Below, piece by piece: positions 45,268 to 53,976 of a stretch of DNA of 64,000 nt. The notes below the pieces were generated by a model, which worked only from the letters and a program-made list of their open reading frames with translations, made no database searches and was not told where the DNA came from. Position numbers and translations under genes: made by a program. This DNA is from Lentzea albidocapillata. GTDB lineage: Bacteria > Actinomycetota > Actinomycetes > Mycobacteriales > Pseudonocardiaceae. How positions within the stretch are numbered: position 1 is the first letter of the stretch; every line of letters begins with the position of its first letter. Where the stretch lies: contig NZ_JOEA01000001.1 in the NCBI RefSeq assembly GCF_000719115.1, forward strand, positions 124,001 through 188,000, in the 5' to 3' direction.

Positions 45268-46476
45268 GTGGTTTCCTTTCCCGTTCCCGGATCCAGCTAT
45301 CGCGGTCCGGCGCCGGAGTTCGCCGGGTTCCGCGCGTCGAGTCCCGTCGTGCGCCTGCCCGCGAACGGCGGCGGTCACTGCTGGATCGCCACGACTCAGG
45401 ACTCGGTCCGCGTCGTGCTCGACGACGTGCGGTTCTCCCGTGCGGCGTCTTATGAACCAGCGGCGCCGACCTTTCCCGGACTGTTCCAGGCGCCGCCCGG
45501 AATGATCATCTCGCTCGACCCGCCCGCGCACACCCGGCTGCGCGACCTCGCCTCGCAGGCGTTCTCGGTCGACCGCATCGAGTCCATGCGACCGAGAATC
45601 CAGCAGCTCGTGACAGAGTTGCTGGACCGAGCGGACTCCGAAGCCCTCGACGGGCCGGTCGACCTGCTCGGCAAGTTCACGTTCCCCCTGGCCATCATCG
45701 TGATCAGCGACCTGTTGGGTGTGCCCGCCGGCGACCGCGACACGTTCGCACGGTTGATCCGCGAGTTCGCCGCCGTCGACGCGCCGGAACTGGCGGCCGC
45801 GGCGGGCGAACAGCTCGGCGAGTTCATGGCCGGGCTGGTGTTCGGGAAGATGGCCGCGCCCGGTGACGACGTGCTGTCGGCGCTGACCGAGGCGCGGATC
45901 GGTGACGACAAGCTGGAGGTCGGCGAACTCATCGGCCTCGGATACACGTTGCTGGGTGCCGGCGGCGACTCCACGGCCTGCCACCTGGCCAGCTCGGTCC
46001 TGACGCTGCTGGGGCACCACCGCGACGTCTGGCTGCGGCTGGGGGAGCGGCCGGAGGAGGTGCCGGCGGCGGTCGAGGAGCTGCTGCGGTGGATCACGTT
46101 GTCCACCAACGACACGACCGGTCTGCCGCGGATCGCGACGGAGGACGTGACGCTGTTCGGGGTCACGATCCCCAAGGGTGACGCGGTGTTCGTGTCGACC
46201 AACTCGGCGAACCGGGACGAGACGCTGTTCACCGACCCCGACACCCTTGACTTCACGCGGACCGACAACGCGCACCTCGCGTTCGGGTACGGAATCCACC
46301 GGTGCCTCGGTGCCCCTCTCGCACGGATCGAGCTGACCGCGGCGTTCGAGGAACTGACCCGGCGCTTCCCGGCCGCACGGCTCGCCGTCGCCGAAGAAGA
46401 CCTGGAATGGCAGCAGGCCGACATGAACCATCGGCTCGTCGCGTTGCCGGTCGACCTGCACGGCAAGGGTTTCTGA
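45268..46476 (+). CDS. Cytochrome P450 (cluster)
   Basis: 402 residues. The I-helix reads LLGAGGDSTACHL, with Ser at the position of the usual oxygen-activating Thr. ExxR is EELLRW, and the heme loop is FGYGIHRCLGAPLARIE. It starts VVSFPVPGSSYRGPAPEF, close to the 49.2-kb P450 (FPFTGSSYRGPDPKY), so these two are related. GTG start with CGAGGAG upstream. Electrons probably come from the ferredoxin at 55.6 kb. Confidence 0.92.
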   Translation: MVSFPVPGSSYRGPAPEFAGFRASSPVVRLPANGGGHCWIATTQDSVRVVLDDVRFSRAASYEPAAPTFPGLFQAPPGMIISLDPPAHTRLRDLASQAFSVDRIESMRPRIQQLVTELLDRADSEALDGPVDLLGKFTFPLAIIVISDLLGVPAGDRDTFARLIREFAAVDAPELAAAAGEQLGEFMAGLVFGKMAAPGDDVLSALTEARIGDDKLEVGELIGLGYTLLGAGGDSTACHLASSVLTLLGHHRDVWLRLGERPEEVPAAVEELLRWITLSTNDTTGLPRIATEDVTLFGVTIPKGDAVFVSTNSANRDETLFTDPDTLDFTRTDNAHLAFGYGIHRCLGAPLARIELTAAFEELTRRFPAARLAVAEEDLEWQQADMNHRLVALPVDLHGKGF

Positions 46477-46519
46477 CACAGCAGAAGGCCCCCGGAGCAA
46501 CCGGGGGCCTTCTGCTGTG
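46477..46519. terminator. Strong bidirectional terminator
   Basis: A 19-bp perfect stem (46477-46495 with 46501-46519, core GCAGAAGGCCCCCGG) and a 5-nt loop between the P450 and the convergent exporter gene. Confidence 0.9.
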
Positions 46520-46523
46520 CGGA

Positions 46524-47942
46524 CTACTTCTTGCGGGGCACGGCGAGTGCGGCCAGCGCGCCGCAGAACGTGAAGACGGCGGCGCCGAACAACGCGAGCC
46601 CGTAGCCGGAACCGAGCGAGTGCCGCAGCGGTTCGCCCTGAGCCAGCAACGAGTCCGCGCGGGCCGACGACATCGTCGCGAGAACGACCAGGCCGATCGC
46701 GCTGCCCATCTGGCGGATCGTGTTGAGCAGACCGGACGCGAGGCCCGCCTGCTCGCGCGGCACACCGGACGTGGCGGCATTGGTGGTCGCGTTGAGCACC
46801 GCGCCCATTCCCAGGCCCAGCAACGTGGTCGGGACGAGGATCGAGCCCAGGTACGTCGAGCTCTCGTCCGCTGTGGACACCCACAGGAGGCCGACCGTCG
46901 CCGTGAGCAGTCCGCCGATCAAGACCGGCCGCGGACCGATCTTCGGGACGATCCTCGCCACGCCGAACCCGCCCAGCGCGATGCCGATCGACAACGGCAG
47001 GTAGCCGACGCCGGTGGCGAGCGCGCTGAAGCCCATCACCTGCTGCAGCACCAGCGTGAGGAAGTAGAAGGTGCTGAACAGGGCAGCGATCGCGAAGAAC
47101 GCCACGATGTTCGTCGCCGTCACCGCGCGGTTGCGGAAGATGCCGAGCGGCATCAGCGGGTGGTCGGACACCGTCTGCTGGCGCAGGAAGAGCGCGAACA
47201 GGACCACGGCCAGCGTCAGCGAACCGGCGACCTGCCAGGAACCCCAGCCCAGTTCGTGCGACTGCGCGATGCCGTAGACCAGCGCCATCAGGCCGATCGT
47301 CACGGTGAACGCGCCGGGGACGTCGAGGGCCTTGCGACCGCCGTTACTCGGGGTCTCCGGCACGGCGCCGCGGATCATGGCCACCAGCGCGATGCCGAGC
47401 GGCACGTTGATCAGCAGCACCCAGCGCCAGCCGAGGGACTCGGTGACGATGCCGCCGAGCAGCACGCCGGCCGCCCCGCCCGTGCCGGACACCGCACTCC
47501 ACCAACCGAAAGCCTTCGCGCGGGCGGTCGGATCGCGGAACGTGGTGCCGAGCACCGTCAGCGACGCCGGTGCCATCACGGCCGCGCCCAGGCCCTGGAA
47601 CCCGCGGGCCGCGATCAGGGCGCCGGGCGAGGTCGCCATGCCACCGACCGCGCTCGCGACCGTGAACAGGGCCGCACCGAAGAGGAACACCCGGCGCTGC
47701 CCGAAGAGGTCGGCGAGCCGGCCGCCCAGCAGCAGGAAGCCGCACACCGCGATCGTGTACGCGCTGTTGACCCACTGCAGGTCGTGCCGCTCGAACTTCA
47801 GCTCCTCGAAGATCGAGGGCAGAGCGACGTTCATGACCGACGCGTCCAGCACGTTCATGAACTGGGCCAGACAGCAGACAGCCAGTACGAGGCGGAGCTG
47901 ATTCTTGGGTGAGCTGCCCAGGGTGCTGAGCGTGGCCGTCAC
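46524..47942 (-). CDS. MFS exporter, EmrB family
   Basis: 472 residues with about 14 membrane helices. FMNVLDASVMNVALPSIFEE is in helix 1, GGRLADLFGQRRVF after helix 2 and LLNTIRQMGSAIGLV in the second half. It is the second drug/product exporter of the cluster. GTG at 47942 overlaps the epoxide-hydrolase stop (GTGA), so the two are coupled. The frame is open further upstream, but that part is a shadow of the hydrolase gene. Confidence 0.9.
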   Translation of the reverse strand: MTATLSTLGSSPKNQLRLVLAVCCLAQFMNVLDASVMNVALPSIFEELKFERHDLQWVNSAYTIAVCGFLLLGGRLADLFGQRRVFLFGAALFTVASAVGGMATSPGALIAARGFQGLGAAVMAPASLTVLGTTFRDPTARAKAFGWWSAVSGTGGAAGVLLGGIVTESLGWRWVLLINVPLGIALVAMIRGAVPETPSNGGRKALDVPGAFTVTIGLMALVYGIAQSHELGWGSWQVAGSLTLAVVLFALFLRQQTVSDHPLMPLGIFRNRAVTATNIVAFFAIAALFSTFYFLTLVLQQVMGFSALATGVGYLPLSIGIALGGFGVARIVPKIGPRPVLIGGLLTATVGLLWVSTADESSTYLGSILVPTTLLGLGMGAVLNATTNAATSGVPREQAGLASGLLNTIRQMGSAIGLVVLATMSSARADSLLAQGEPLRHSLGSGYGLALFGAAVFTFCGALAALAVPRKK

Positions 47943-49063
47943 GGCCGCACCAGGCGGAAGAACGTCCGCAGCTCCTCGACGAGGACAGCGGGGTTCTCCA
48001 GCGCGGGGAAGTGGCCGCCGGACGGCATTTCCCTCCAGTAGCGCAGATCGGTGAACCGGTGCTCTGCCCACGCCTTGGGCATCCGCGCGTCGGCGGGGAA
48101 CACCGAGAACCCCGTCGGCACGTCCACCTGGGTCAGCGGCGACTTGTTGTAGCTCTCCCAGTACAACCGGCCCGACGACGCGGCCGTGGCGGTGAACCAG
48201 CACACCGAGACCATGTCGAGGATCCGGTCACGCGAGATGATCTTCTCGGCGTCGCCGTCGTGGTCGCTCCACGACCAGTACTTCTCGCCGGCCCAGCCCA
48301 GCTGGCCGACGGGGGAGTCGGTCAGCCCGTACGCCAGCGACTGCGGCTTGGTGTTCATCACCGCCGCGTACGCGGACTCCTTCGCGGCGAACTCCTTGAG
48401 CGCGCCGAGACCCTTGTAGTCCTCCTGCGTCAGCTGGACTTCGGCCTCGGGGGCGGAGGCGAACGGCATGACGAGGTGGATCGCCTCGACGTGGTCCGGC
48501 GCGATGTGGCCGAGGATGCCCGTGATGAACGAGCCCCAGTCGTTGCCGTGCGCGTAGAACCTGTCGTAGCCGGCGCGGCCCATCAGCGTGACGAACGACT
48601 GGGCGATGCGTTCCAGCGTCCAGCCGGTTCCGGTCGGCTTGTCGCTGAAACCGTAGCCGGGCAACGAGGGCGCGACGACGTGGAACGCGTCGGCCGGGTC
48701 CGGCGGGTTGGTCAGCGGCTCGATGACGTCGAGGAACTCCGCGACCGAACCGGGCCAGCCGTGCGTGAGCAGCAACGGCTTCGCGTTGGGGTGCGGCGAC
48801 CTCGCGTGCAGGAAGTGGATGCCGACACCGTCGATCTCGGTTTTGAACTGGGGGATGGCGTTCAACCGGGCTTCGGTGGCGCGCCAGTCGTACACGTTCG
48901 CCCAGTACTCGGCCAGGTCCTTGGCATAGGCCAGGGGCATGCCCTGCGACCAGTCGTCCACGGTCTCCGCGTCCGGCCACCTGGTCGCTGCCAGCCGCCG
49001 GGTGAGGTCCGCCAGTTCGGAGTCGGGAACCTCGACCCGGAACGGCACGAGTGCAGTGTCCAT
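47939..49063 (-). CDS. Epoxide hydrolase (EHN family)
   Basis: 374 residues. The N-terminal EHN domain is FRVEVPDSELADLTRRLAAT with TRWPD and VYDWRATEARLNAIPQF. The alpha/beta hydrolase core has the oxyanion motif HGWPG, the nucleophile Asp in HGNDWGSFI, and His in SGGHFPALENP. It opens epoxides, which the cluster P450s could make, to diols. Alternatively it acts as a cyclase. Start ATG 49063. It forms an operon with the exporter. Confidence 0.9.
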   Translation of the reverse strand: MDTALVPFRVEVPDSELADLTRRLAATRWPDAETVDDWSQGMPLAYAKDLAEYWANVYDWRATEARLNAIPQFKTEIDGVGIHFLHARSPHPNAKPLLLTHGWPGSVAEFLDVIEPLTNPPDPADAFHVVAPSLPGYGFSDKPTGTGWTLERIAQSFVTLMGRAGYDRFYAHGNDWGSFITGILGHIAPDHVEAIHLVMPFASAPEAEVQLTQEDYKGLGALKEFAAKESAYAAVMNTKPQSLAYGLTDSPVGQLGWAGEKYWSWSDHDGDAEKIISRDRILDMVSVCWFTATAASSGRLYWESYNKSPLTQVDVPTGFSVFPADARMPKAWAEHRFTDLRYWREMPSGGHFPALENPAVLVEELRTFFRLVRP

Positions 49064-49185
49064 GGCGCGAAGGTAGGTACGGGGGCTCAAATCCCGGTCG
49101 ACATCCAGGTTTCGAGCCGCCTTCGAGGTGCGCGTAGCACTGTTCGGCGCGAGGCCAGGCCGAAGTAATCCCGGAGGTGTTCTGC

Positions 49186-50400
49186 GTGCTGCCCCTTGAA
49201 CTGGACGAGGAGTTCCCGTTCACCGGCTCCTCCTATCGCGGCCCGGACCCGAAGTACGACCGGTTGCGGGCCGAGTGCCCGGTGGCGAAGGTGCCCACCA
49301 ACTCCGGCACGCCGACCTGGGTGATCACCAAGTACGAGGACGTCCGCGCCGGGCTCGCCGACTCCAGGCTGAGCCGCGCGTTGACGTGCGTCGAGGGTGC
49401 TCCCCAGGTCGGCGGCGCCATGACCACCACGCCCGAGATGATCATCTCGCTGGACGGCTCCGAGCACTCGCGGCTGCGCAAGCTGGTCATGGGCGCGTTC
49501 ACGGTCCGCAAGGTCGAGGCGATGCGCGCGGGCGTGCAGAAGGTGGCCGACGAGCTGCTGGACGCCATCGAGCTCAAGGGCGCGCCGGTCAACCTCGTTG
49601 AAGCGCTTTGTGTTCCGCTGCCGCTCACGATCATCGGCGACCTGCTCGGCGTGCCGACCGACGACCTGAAGATCTTCGAGACGGACGCGCGGGCGTTCGC
49701 GACGTTCGACGAGAACGACCCCGAGGCGCCGATGCGGGCGTTCGGGCGGCTCGCCGGATACGTCATGGGCCTGATCGCGCAGAAGCGCGAGAAGCCCGGC
49801 CAGGACATGCTGTCCGACCTGATCTCCGCGCGGGACAACGACGACAAGCTGAGCGAGCAGGAGCTGGTGACGTTCGCGTTCACCCTCATCGGCGCCGGCT
49901 TCGACACCGCCGCGAACCAGATCTCCAACTCGGTGCTCGCGTTGCTGCACGACCACCCGGACACGTGGCGGCGGCTCGTCGCCGACCCGTCGCTGATCCC
50001 CGCGGCCGTCGAGGAACTCCTGCGGCACGTCAACCTCTTCGCCACCGACACCACGGGGTTCCACCGCATCGCGGCGGAGGACCTGGAGCTCGGCGGGCAG
50101 AAGATCGCCAAGGGCGACGCGGTGTTCTTCGTGCTGTCGTCGGCGAACCGCGACGAGGACGTCTTCGAGAACCCTCAGCAGCTCGACATCGACCGCGCCT
50201 CGAACCCGCACATCGCGTTCGGGCACGGCGTGCACTACTGCCTCGGCAAGCAGCTGGGGCGCATGGAGATGGCGATCGCCATCGAAGGTCTGACCCGCCG
50301 TTTCCCGGACCTCCGGCTCGCGGTGCCCTACGAGGATCTGTTGTGGCACCAGGGCGAAATCAACCACTCACTCGTAAGCCTCCCCGTCACCTGGGGATAG
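49186..50400 (+). CDS. Cytochrome P450 (cluster)
   Basis: 404 residues. The I-helix is LIGAGFDTAANQ, ExxR is EELLRH, and the heme loop is FGHGVHYCLGKQLGRME. GTG at 49186 is 8 nt after GGAGG; GTG at 49177 overlaps that site and is less likely. It is related at the N-terminus to the 45.3-kb P450. It lies 14 bp upstream of an NADP-dependent reductase, so the two are co-transcribed. Confidence 0.92.
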   Translation: MLPLELDEEFPFTGSSYRGPDPKYDRLRAECPVAKVPTNSGTPTWVITKYEDVRAGLADSRLSRALTCVEGAPQVGGAMTTTPEMIISLDGSEHSRLRKLVMGAFTVRKVEAMRAGVQKVADELLDAIELKGAPVNLVEALCVPLPLTIIGDLLGVPTDDLKIFETDARAFATFDENDPEAPMRAFGRLAGYVMGLIAQKREKPGQDMLSDLISARDNDDKLSEQELVTFAFTLIGAGFDTAANQISNSVLALLHDHPDTWRRLVADPSLIPAAVEELLRHVNLFATDTTGFHRIAAEDLELGGQKIAKGDAVFFVLSSANRDEDVFENPQQLDIDRASNPHIAFGHGVHYCLGKQLGRMEMAIAIEGLTRRFPDLRLAVPYEDLLWHQGEINHSLVSLPVTWG

Positions 50401-50414
50401 ACAGAAGGAGAGCC

Positions 50415-51428
50415 ATGAGCATCCCCGAGAAGCAGTGGGAGGTCAGGCTCGCCAAGCACGTCGAGGACGACCTGACCCTCGAGCACTTCGACGTCGTCGA
50501 GGTGGCCGTCCCCGAGACCGGTGACGGTGAGGTGCTGGTGCGCGTCGACTACGTGTCGGTGGCCGCCGCCTTCAAGGAGTTCATGAGGTCCGACTGCCAG
50601 ATCCCCGGTGTGCCGCCGTGGAAGGTCGGCGAGCCGGCCGGTGCCGGTGGTGTGGGCACCGTGGTCAGGTCGAACAGCCCCGACCTGGAAGTCGGGGACC
50701 TGGTGCAGTCGTTCGGGCCGTGGCAGGAGTACTGGTCCGGGCCGGCGCAGCAGTTCATCAAGCAGAACCCGCACTACGTGCCTTCGCCGGTCTACTTCCT
50801 GTCGCAGGGGCCGACGGCCTACTACGGCATGGCGACCATCGCGCAGGCGGGCGAGGGTGACGTCGTGTTCGTCACCGGTGCCGCCGGTGGCGTCGGGTCG
50901 CTCGCCGGGCAGATCGCGAAGGCCCGTGGCGCCAAGGTGATCGGCTCGGCCGGCAGCCAGGAGAAGGTCGACTGGCTGGTGAACGAGCTCGGGTTCGACG
51001 CCGCGTTCAACTACAAGGACGGCCCCGTGGCCGACCGGCTGCGCGAGCTCGCTCCCGACGGCATCAGCGTGTTCTTCGACAACGTGGGCGGCGAGCAGTT
51101 CGAGGCCGCGATCCAGGCGGCCCGCCCGCACGCCCGCTTCGCGTTGTGCGGTGCGCTCGCCAACCAGAACGACGGCACGGCCGAGCACCCGCGGATCGAC
51201 CTGATGACGGCGATCACGAAGCACCTGGAGATCCGCCCGTTCGCCTGCTACCACCTGCCGGAGCAGATCCAGGACTGGGTCGTCCACTTCGGACAGTGGT
51301 TGCAGGAGGGAAAGTTCGTCTTCCCGCACACCATCGTCGACGAGGGTGGGGTCAGGACCGCGCCGCAGGCGTTGCTGTCGCTGTTGGCGGGCAAGTACAC
51401 CGGCAACGTGACGGTCAAGTGCTCCTGA
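50415..51428 (+). CDS. NADP-dependent MDR-family reductase
   Basis: 337 residues of the zinc-free medium-chain reductase group (leukotriene B4 dehydrogenase / quinone-oxidoreductase-like). The nucleotide motif is FVTGAAGGVGSLAGQIAKA, followed by VFFDNVGGEQFEAA. There are no zinc-binding Cys clusters. These enzymes reduce alpha,beta-unsaturated carbonyls. It may act as a free-standing enoyl reductase for the pathway. AGAAGGAG precedes the ATG. Confidence 0.87.
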   Translation: MSIPEKQWEVRLAKHVEDDLTLEHFDVVEVAVPETGDGEVLVRVDYVSVAAAFKEFMRSDCQIPGVPPWKVGEPAGAGGVGTVVRSNSPDLEVGDLVQSFGPWQEYWSGPAQQFIKQNPHYVPSPVYFLSQGPTAYYGMATIAQAGEGDVVFVTGAAGGVGSLAGQIAKARGAKVIGSAGSQEKVDWLVNELGFDAAFNYKDGPVADRLRELAPDGISVFFDNVGGEQFEAAIQAARPHARFALCGALANQNDGTAEHPRIDLMTAITKHLEIRPFACYHLPEQIQDWVVHFGQWLQEGKFVFPHTIVDEGGVRTAPQALLSLLAGKYTGNVTVKCS

Positions 51429-51441
51429 CGCGCGTGTCGTA

Positions 51442-51470
51442 GAAGGGGGCGCCTTTCTGGCGCCCCCTTC
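51442..51470. terminator. Bidirectional terminator
   Basis: A 12-bp perfect stem (GAAGGGGGCGCC at 51442-51453, complement at 51459-51470) with a 5-nt loop between convergent genes. Confidence 0.85.
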
Positions 51471-51474
51471 GAGG

Positions 51475-51804
51475 TCATCCGAGCCTTTGCGCCGTGATCC
51501 GGATCGCGGCCTCGCGTGCTGTCGTGCCGTTCGCGAGGCGCACCACCGCGTTGCCGTTGCTGACGAACTCGTCGCCGCGCAGCACGGCGTCCTGCGCGAT
51601 CTCGATCGTTCCCGGTGCCTCGGTCAGTTCCTCCTGGATCCGGTAGCTGAACGTGTCGGGCCCCGTCTGGGTCCACGTCCCGGCTCCCTTGCCGCCCACG
51701 ACCAGCGCCGCTGTGCCGTCGCGCGCGAACTCGAACTCGCTCTCCGTGTCGCCGCCGGGCCTGCCGACCCGTGCGCGCCACCTGCCCACCGCAAGAATTC
51801 CCAT
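51475..51804 (-). CDS. Small cytoplasmic barrel-like protein (GxW family)
   Basis: 109 residues, MGILAVGRWRARVGRPGGDT at the start, then EFEFARDGTAALVV, GAGTWTQTGPDTFSYRIQEE and further strands. It has the same GxW, F-strand, GxW-x7-FxYxx order as the secreted proteins at 40.2 and 43.8 kb, but no signal peptide. A polyketide-cyclase-like or lipid-binding barrel is possible; no catalytic residue can be named. ATG at 51804 follows GGGGAG. Confidence 0.68.
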   Translation of the reverse strand: MGILAVGRWRARVGRPGGDTESEFEFARDGTAALVVGGKGAGTWTQTGPDTFSYRIQEELTEAPGTIEIAQDAVLRGDEFVSNGNAVVRLANGTTAREAAIRITAQRLG

Positions 51805-51903
51805 GCTCCCCAGGGTTTCCGTCCCAGCTAGACCTGGACTCAAGGCTCAACCAGCAGGGTTGAGGGTGACTGCCCTACCGAGTGGAAAGAAGCTGGAGGC
51901 GTC

Positions 51904-52662
51904 ATGTCGGACGCACCATTTGCCGGACAGCAGGTCGTCGTGACGGGTGGGGGAACCGGCATCGGCCGCGCGGCGGCGCTGGCGTTCGCCGACCTCGGCG
52001 CCGCGAACGTGATCATCACCGGCCGCCGGGAGAACCGGCTCACCGAGGTCGTCGCACTGCACCCCGCGATCACCGCCGTCGTCGCCGACGTGACGACGGA
52101 CGAAGGCGCGCAGAAGGTCGTCGACGCCGTGAAACTGGGCGGCGGCAAGGTGGACGTGCTGGTGCACAACGCCGGCATCTTCCGTTTCACACCGGTCGCC
52201 GGTTTCGACCTCGCGACCGCGCGCGACGTGCTGGAGACCAACCTGGTCGGCCCGCTGGTGCTGACCGCCAAGCTGCTGCCGCAGCTGACTTCGCCGGGCG
52301 GCAGCATCGTGTTCGTCTCCAGCAACGCCGGGCACATCGCGGTGCCGGGCGGTGGCGTGTACGGCGCCAGCAAGGCGGCCGTGGACAGCCTCGTGCGCAG
52401 CTGGGCCCTCGAACTGGCCCCGCAGGGCATCCGCGTCAACGCGGTCGCCCCTGCCGCGGTGCGCACGGAGGTCTACTCGGCCAACGGTTTGAGCCCCGAG
52501 GAGGTCGAGGGCTACTTCGGCTTCCAGGCCTCGCAGACGCCGCTGGGGCGCACCGGTGAGGTCGACGACGTCGTTCCGTGGATCACCCGCTTCGCCGAGC
52601 CCGCGAGCTCGTGGGTCACCGGTCAAGTCATCACGCTCGATGGCGGCGCTGACCTGGCGTGA
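51904..52662 (+). CDS. Classical SDR oxidoreductase
   Basis: 252 residues. The cofactor motif is VVTGGGTGIGRAAALAF, then VHNAG, a Ser in VFVSSNAGH and the catalytic YGASK, with the ending VTGQVITLDGG. All catalytic residues are present. It is probably a ketoreductase or alcohol dehydrogenase of the pathway. It lies 30 bp upstream of the third P450, so the two are co-transcribed. Confidence 0.9.
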   Translation: MSDAPFAGQQVVVTGGGTGIGRAAALAFADLGAANVIITGRRENRLTEVVALHPAITAVVADVTTDEGAQKVVDAVKLGGGKVDVLVHNAGIFRFTPVAGFDLATARDVLETNLVGPLVLTAKLLPQLTSPGGSIVFVSSNAGHIAVPGGGVYGASKAAVDSLVRSWALELAPQGIRVNAVAPAAVRTEVYSANGLSPEEVEGYFGFQASQTPLGRTGEVDDVVPWITRFAEPASSWVTGQVITLDGGADLA

Positions 52663-52692
52663 GCCAACTTCTCGACTAGGAGGAAGACCCAG

Positions 52693-53925
52693 ATGACCAG
52701 CAGCGCCACCGAGCCAGGTGTGGACACGTTCCCGTACAAGCGCACATGCCCGTTCACGCCGCCCGCGCAGTACACCGAGATGGCCGAGGAGGACGTCGTC
52801 GAGGTGACGCTGACCGGTTCCGGTCTGCGGATCTGGACGATCAGCGGCTACCACACGATCAAGCAGCTCCTGACGGACCCGCGGATCAGCGCGTCGCGCA
52901 AGCACGACAACTTCCCGTTCTACTTCATCGCGCCGCCGGAGTTCCGCACCGAGACGTCGTTCATCGGCTACGACAACCCGGAGCACACCAAGACCCGGCG
53001 CAAGGCGGCCGTGACGTTCACCAACCGCCAGGTGAAGCGTCTGCGCCCGCGCATCCAGGAGATCGTCGACGAGTACATCGACAAGATCCTCACGATGACG
53101 CCGCCGATCGACTTCCACCGCGAGTTCTCCCTCGCCGTGCCGATGACGGTCATCTGCGAGCTGCTCGGCATCCCGCAGGACGAGCACGACTTCTTCATCG
53201 AGCACGGCACGTGTCTCCTGGGTGGACACTCGACGCCCGAGCAGCGCCAGGCCGCGATCGTCGAGGTGAACGCCTACGTCGACAAGCTGATCACGTTGAA
53301 GGAGAAGGAGCCCGGCGAGGACCTCCTCAGCCGCGCGATGGCCGAGTACGCCGCCTCCGGCGAGGAGTACACGCGCCGCGACCTGTTCAACATGATCCGC
53401 CTGCTGATGAACGGCGGCCACGAGACCACGGCCTCGATGCTGTCGCTCGGCACCGCCGCGCTGCTGGAGAACCCCGACCAGCTCAAGCTGCTGCTGGACG
53501 ACCCGGAGGGCATGATCGAGCCCGCCGTCGAGGAGCTCGTGCGCCTCGCGACCATCGGTGACACCGCCATCCCGCGCGTCGCGCTGGAGGACATCGAGAT
53601 CGGCGGCAAGACCATCAAGGCCGGCGACGGCATCCTGTGCCTGGGCCTCAACGGCAACCGCGACCCGGAGATCTTCCCGGAGCCGGAGAAGCTGATCCTG
53701 GAGCGCGGCACCCGCAAGCACCTCGGGTTCGGGCACGGCCTGCACCACTGCATCGGTGCCGACCTGGCGCGCCTGGAGATGCAGCTCGTGTGGTCGACGC
53801 TGTTCCAGCGGATCCCGTCGCTGCGGCTCGCGAAGCCGTTCCTGGAGATCCCGCGCAAGGAGGGCGCCGTGATCTACGGCCTCTGGGAGCTGCCGGTCAC
53901 CTGGGACATCCCCGCGGAGGACTGA
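52693..53925 (+). CDS. Cytochrome P450 (cluster)
   Basis: 410 residues. The I-helix is LMNGGHETTASM, ExxR is EELVRLA, and the heme loop is FGHGLHHCIGADLARLE. The N-terminus (FPYKRTCPFTPPAQYTEMAE) is that of the CYP105/CYP107-like bacterial group and unlike the two other cluster P450s. GGAGGAAG precedes the ATG. It is followed by a UUCG-loop terminator. Confidence 0.93.
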   Translation: MTSSATEPGVDTFPYKRTCPFTPPAQYTEMAEEDVVEVTLTGSGLRIWTISGYHTIKQLLTDPRISASRKHDNFPFYFIAPPEFRTETSFIGYDNPEHTKTRRKAAVTFTNRQVKRLRPRIQEIVDEYIDKILTMTPPIDFHREFSLAVPMTVICELLGIPQDEHDFFIEHGTCLLGGHSTPEQRQAAIVEVNAYVDKLITLKEKEPGEDLLSRAMAEYAASGEEYTRRDLFNMIRLLMNGGHETTASMLSLGTAALLENPDQLKLLLDDPEGMIEPAVEELVRLATIGDTAIPRVALEDIEIGGKTIKAGDGILCLGLNGNRDPEIFPEPEKLILERGTRKHLGFGHGLHHCIGADLARLEMQLVWSTLFQRIPSLRLAKPFLEIPRKEGAVIYGLWELPVTWDIPAED

Positions 53926-53931
53926 GACGCG

Positions 53932-53965
53932 AAAGGGGCCCCGCACTTCGGTGCGGGGCCCCTTT
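53932..53965. terminator. UUCG-tetraloop terminator
   Basis: A 15-bp perfect stem (AAAGGGGCCCCGCAC at 53932-53946, complement at 53951-53965) closed by TTCG, between the P450 and the convergent hydrolase-like gene. Confidence 0.9.
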
Positions 53966-53976
53966 GCGTTCGTGCG

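Noticed and set aside
51847..53946. 699-codon open frame on the minus strand opposite the SDR and P450 genes
   Set aside because: The plus-strand frames carry full SDR and P450 motifs; the opposite translation is low-complexity and runs across an intergenic gap.
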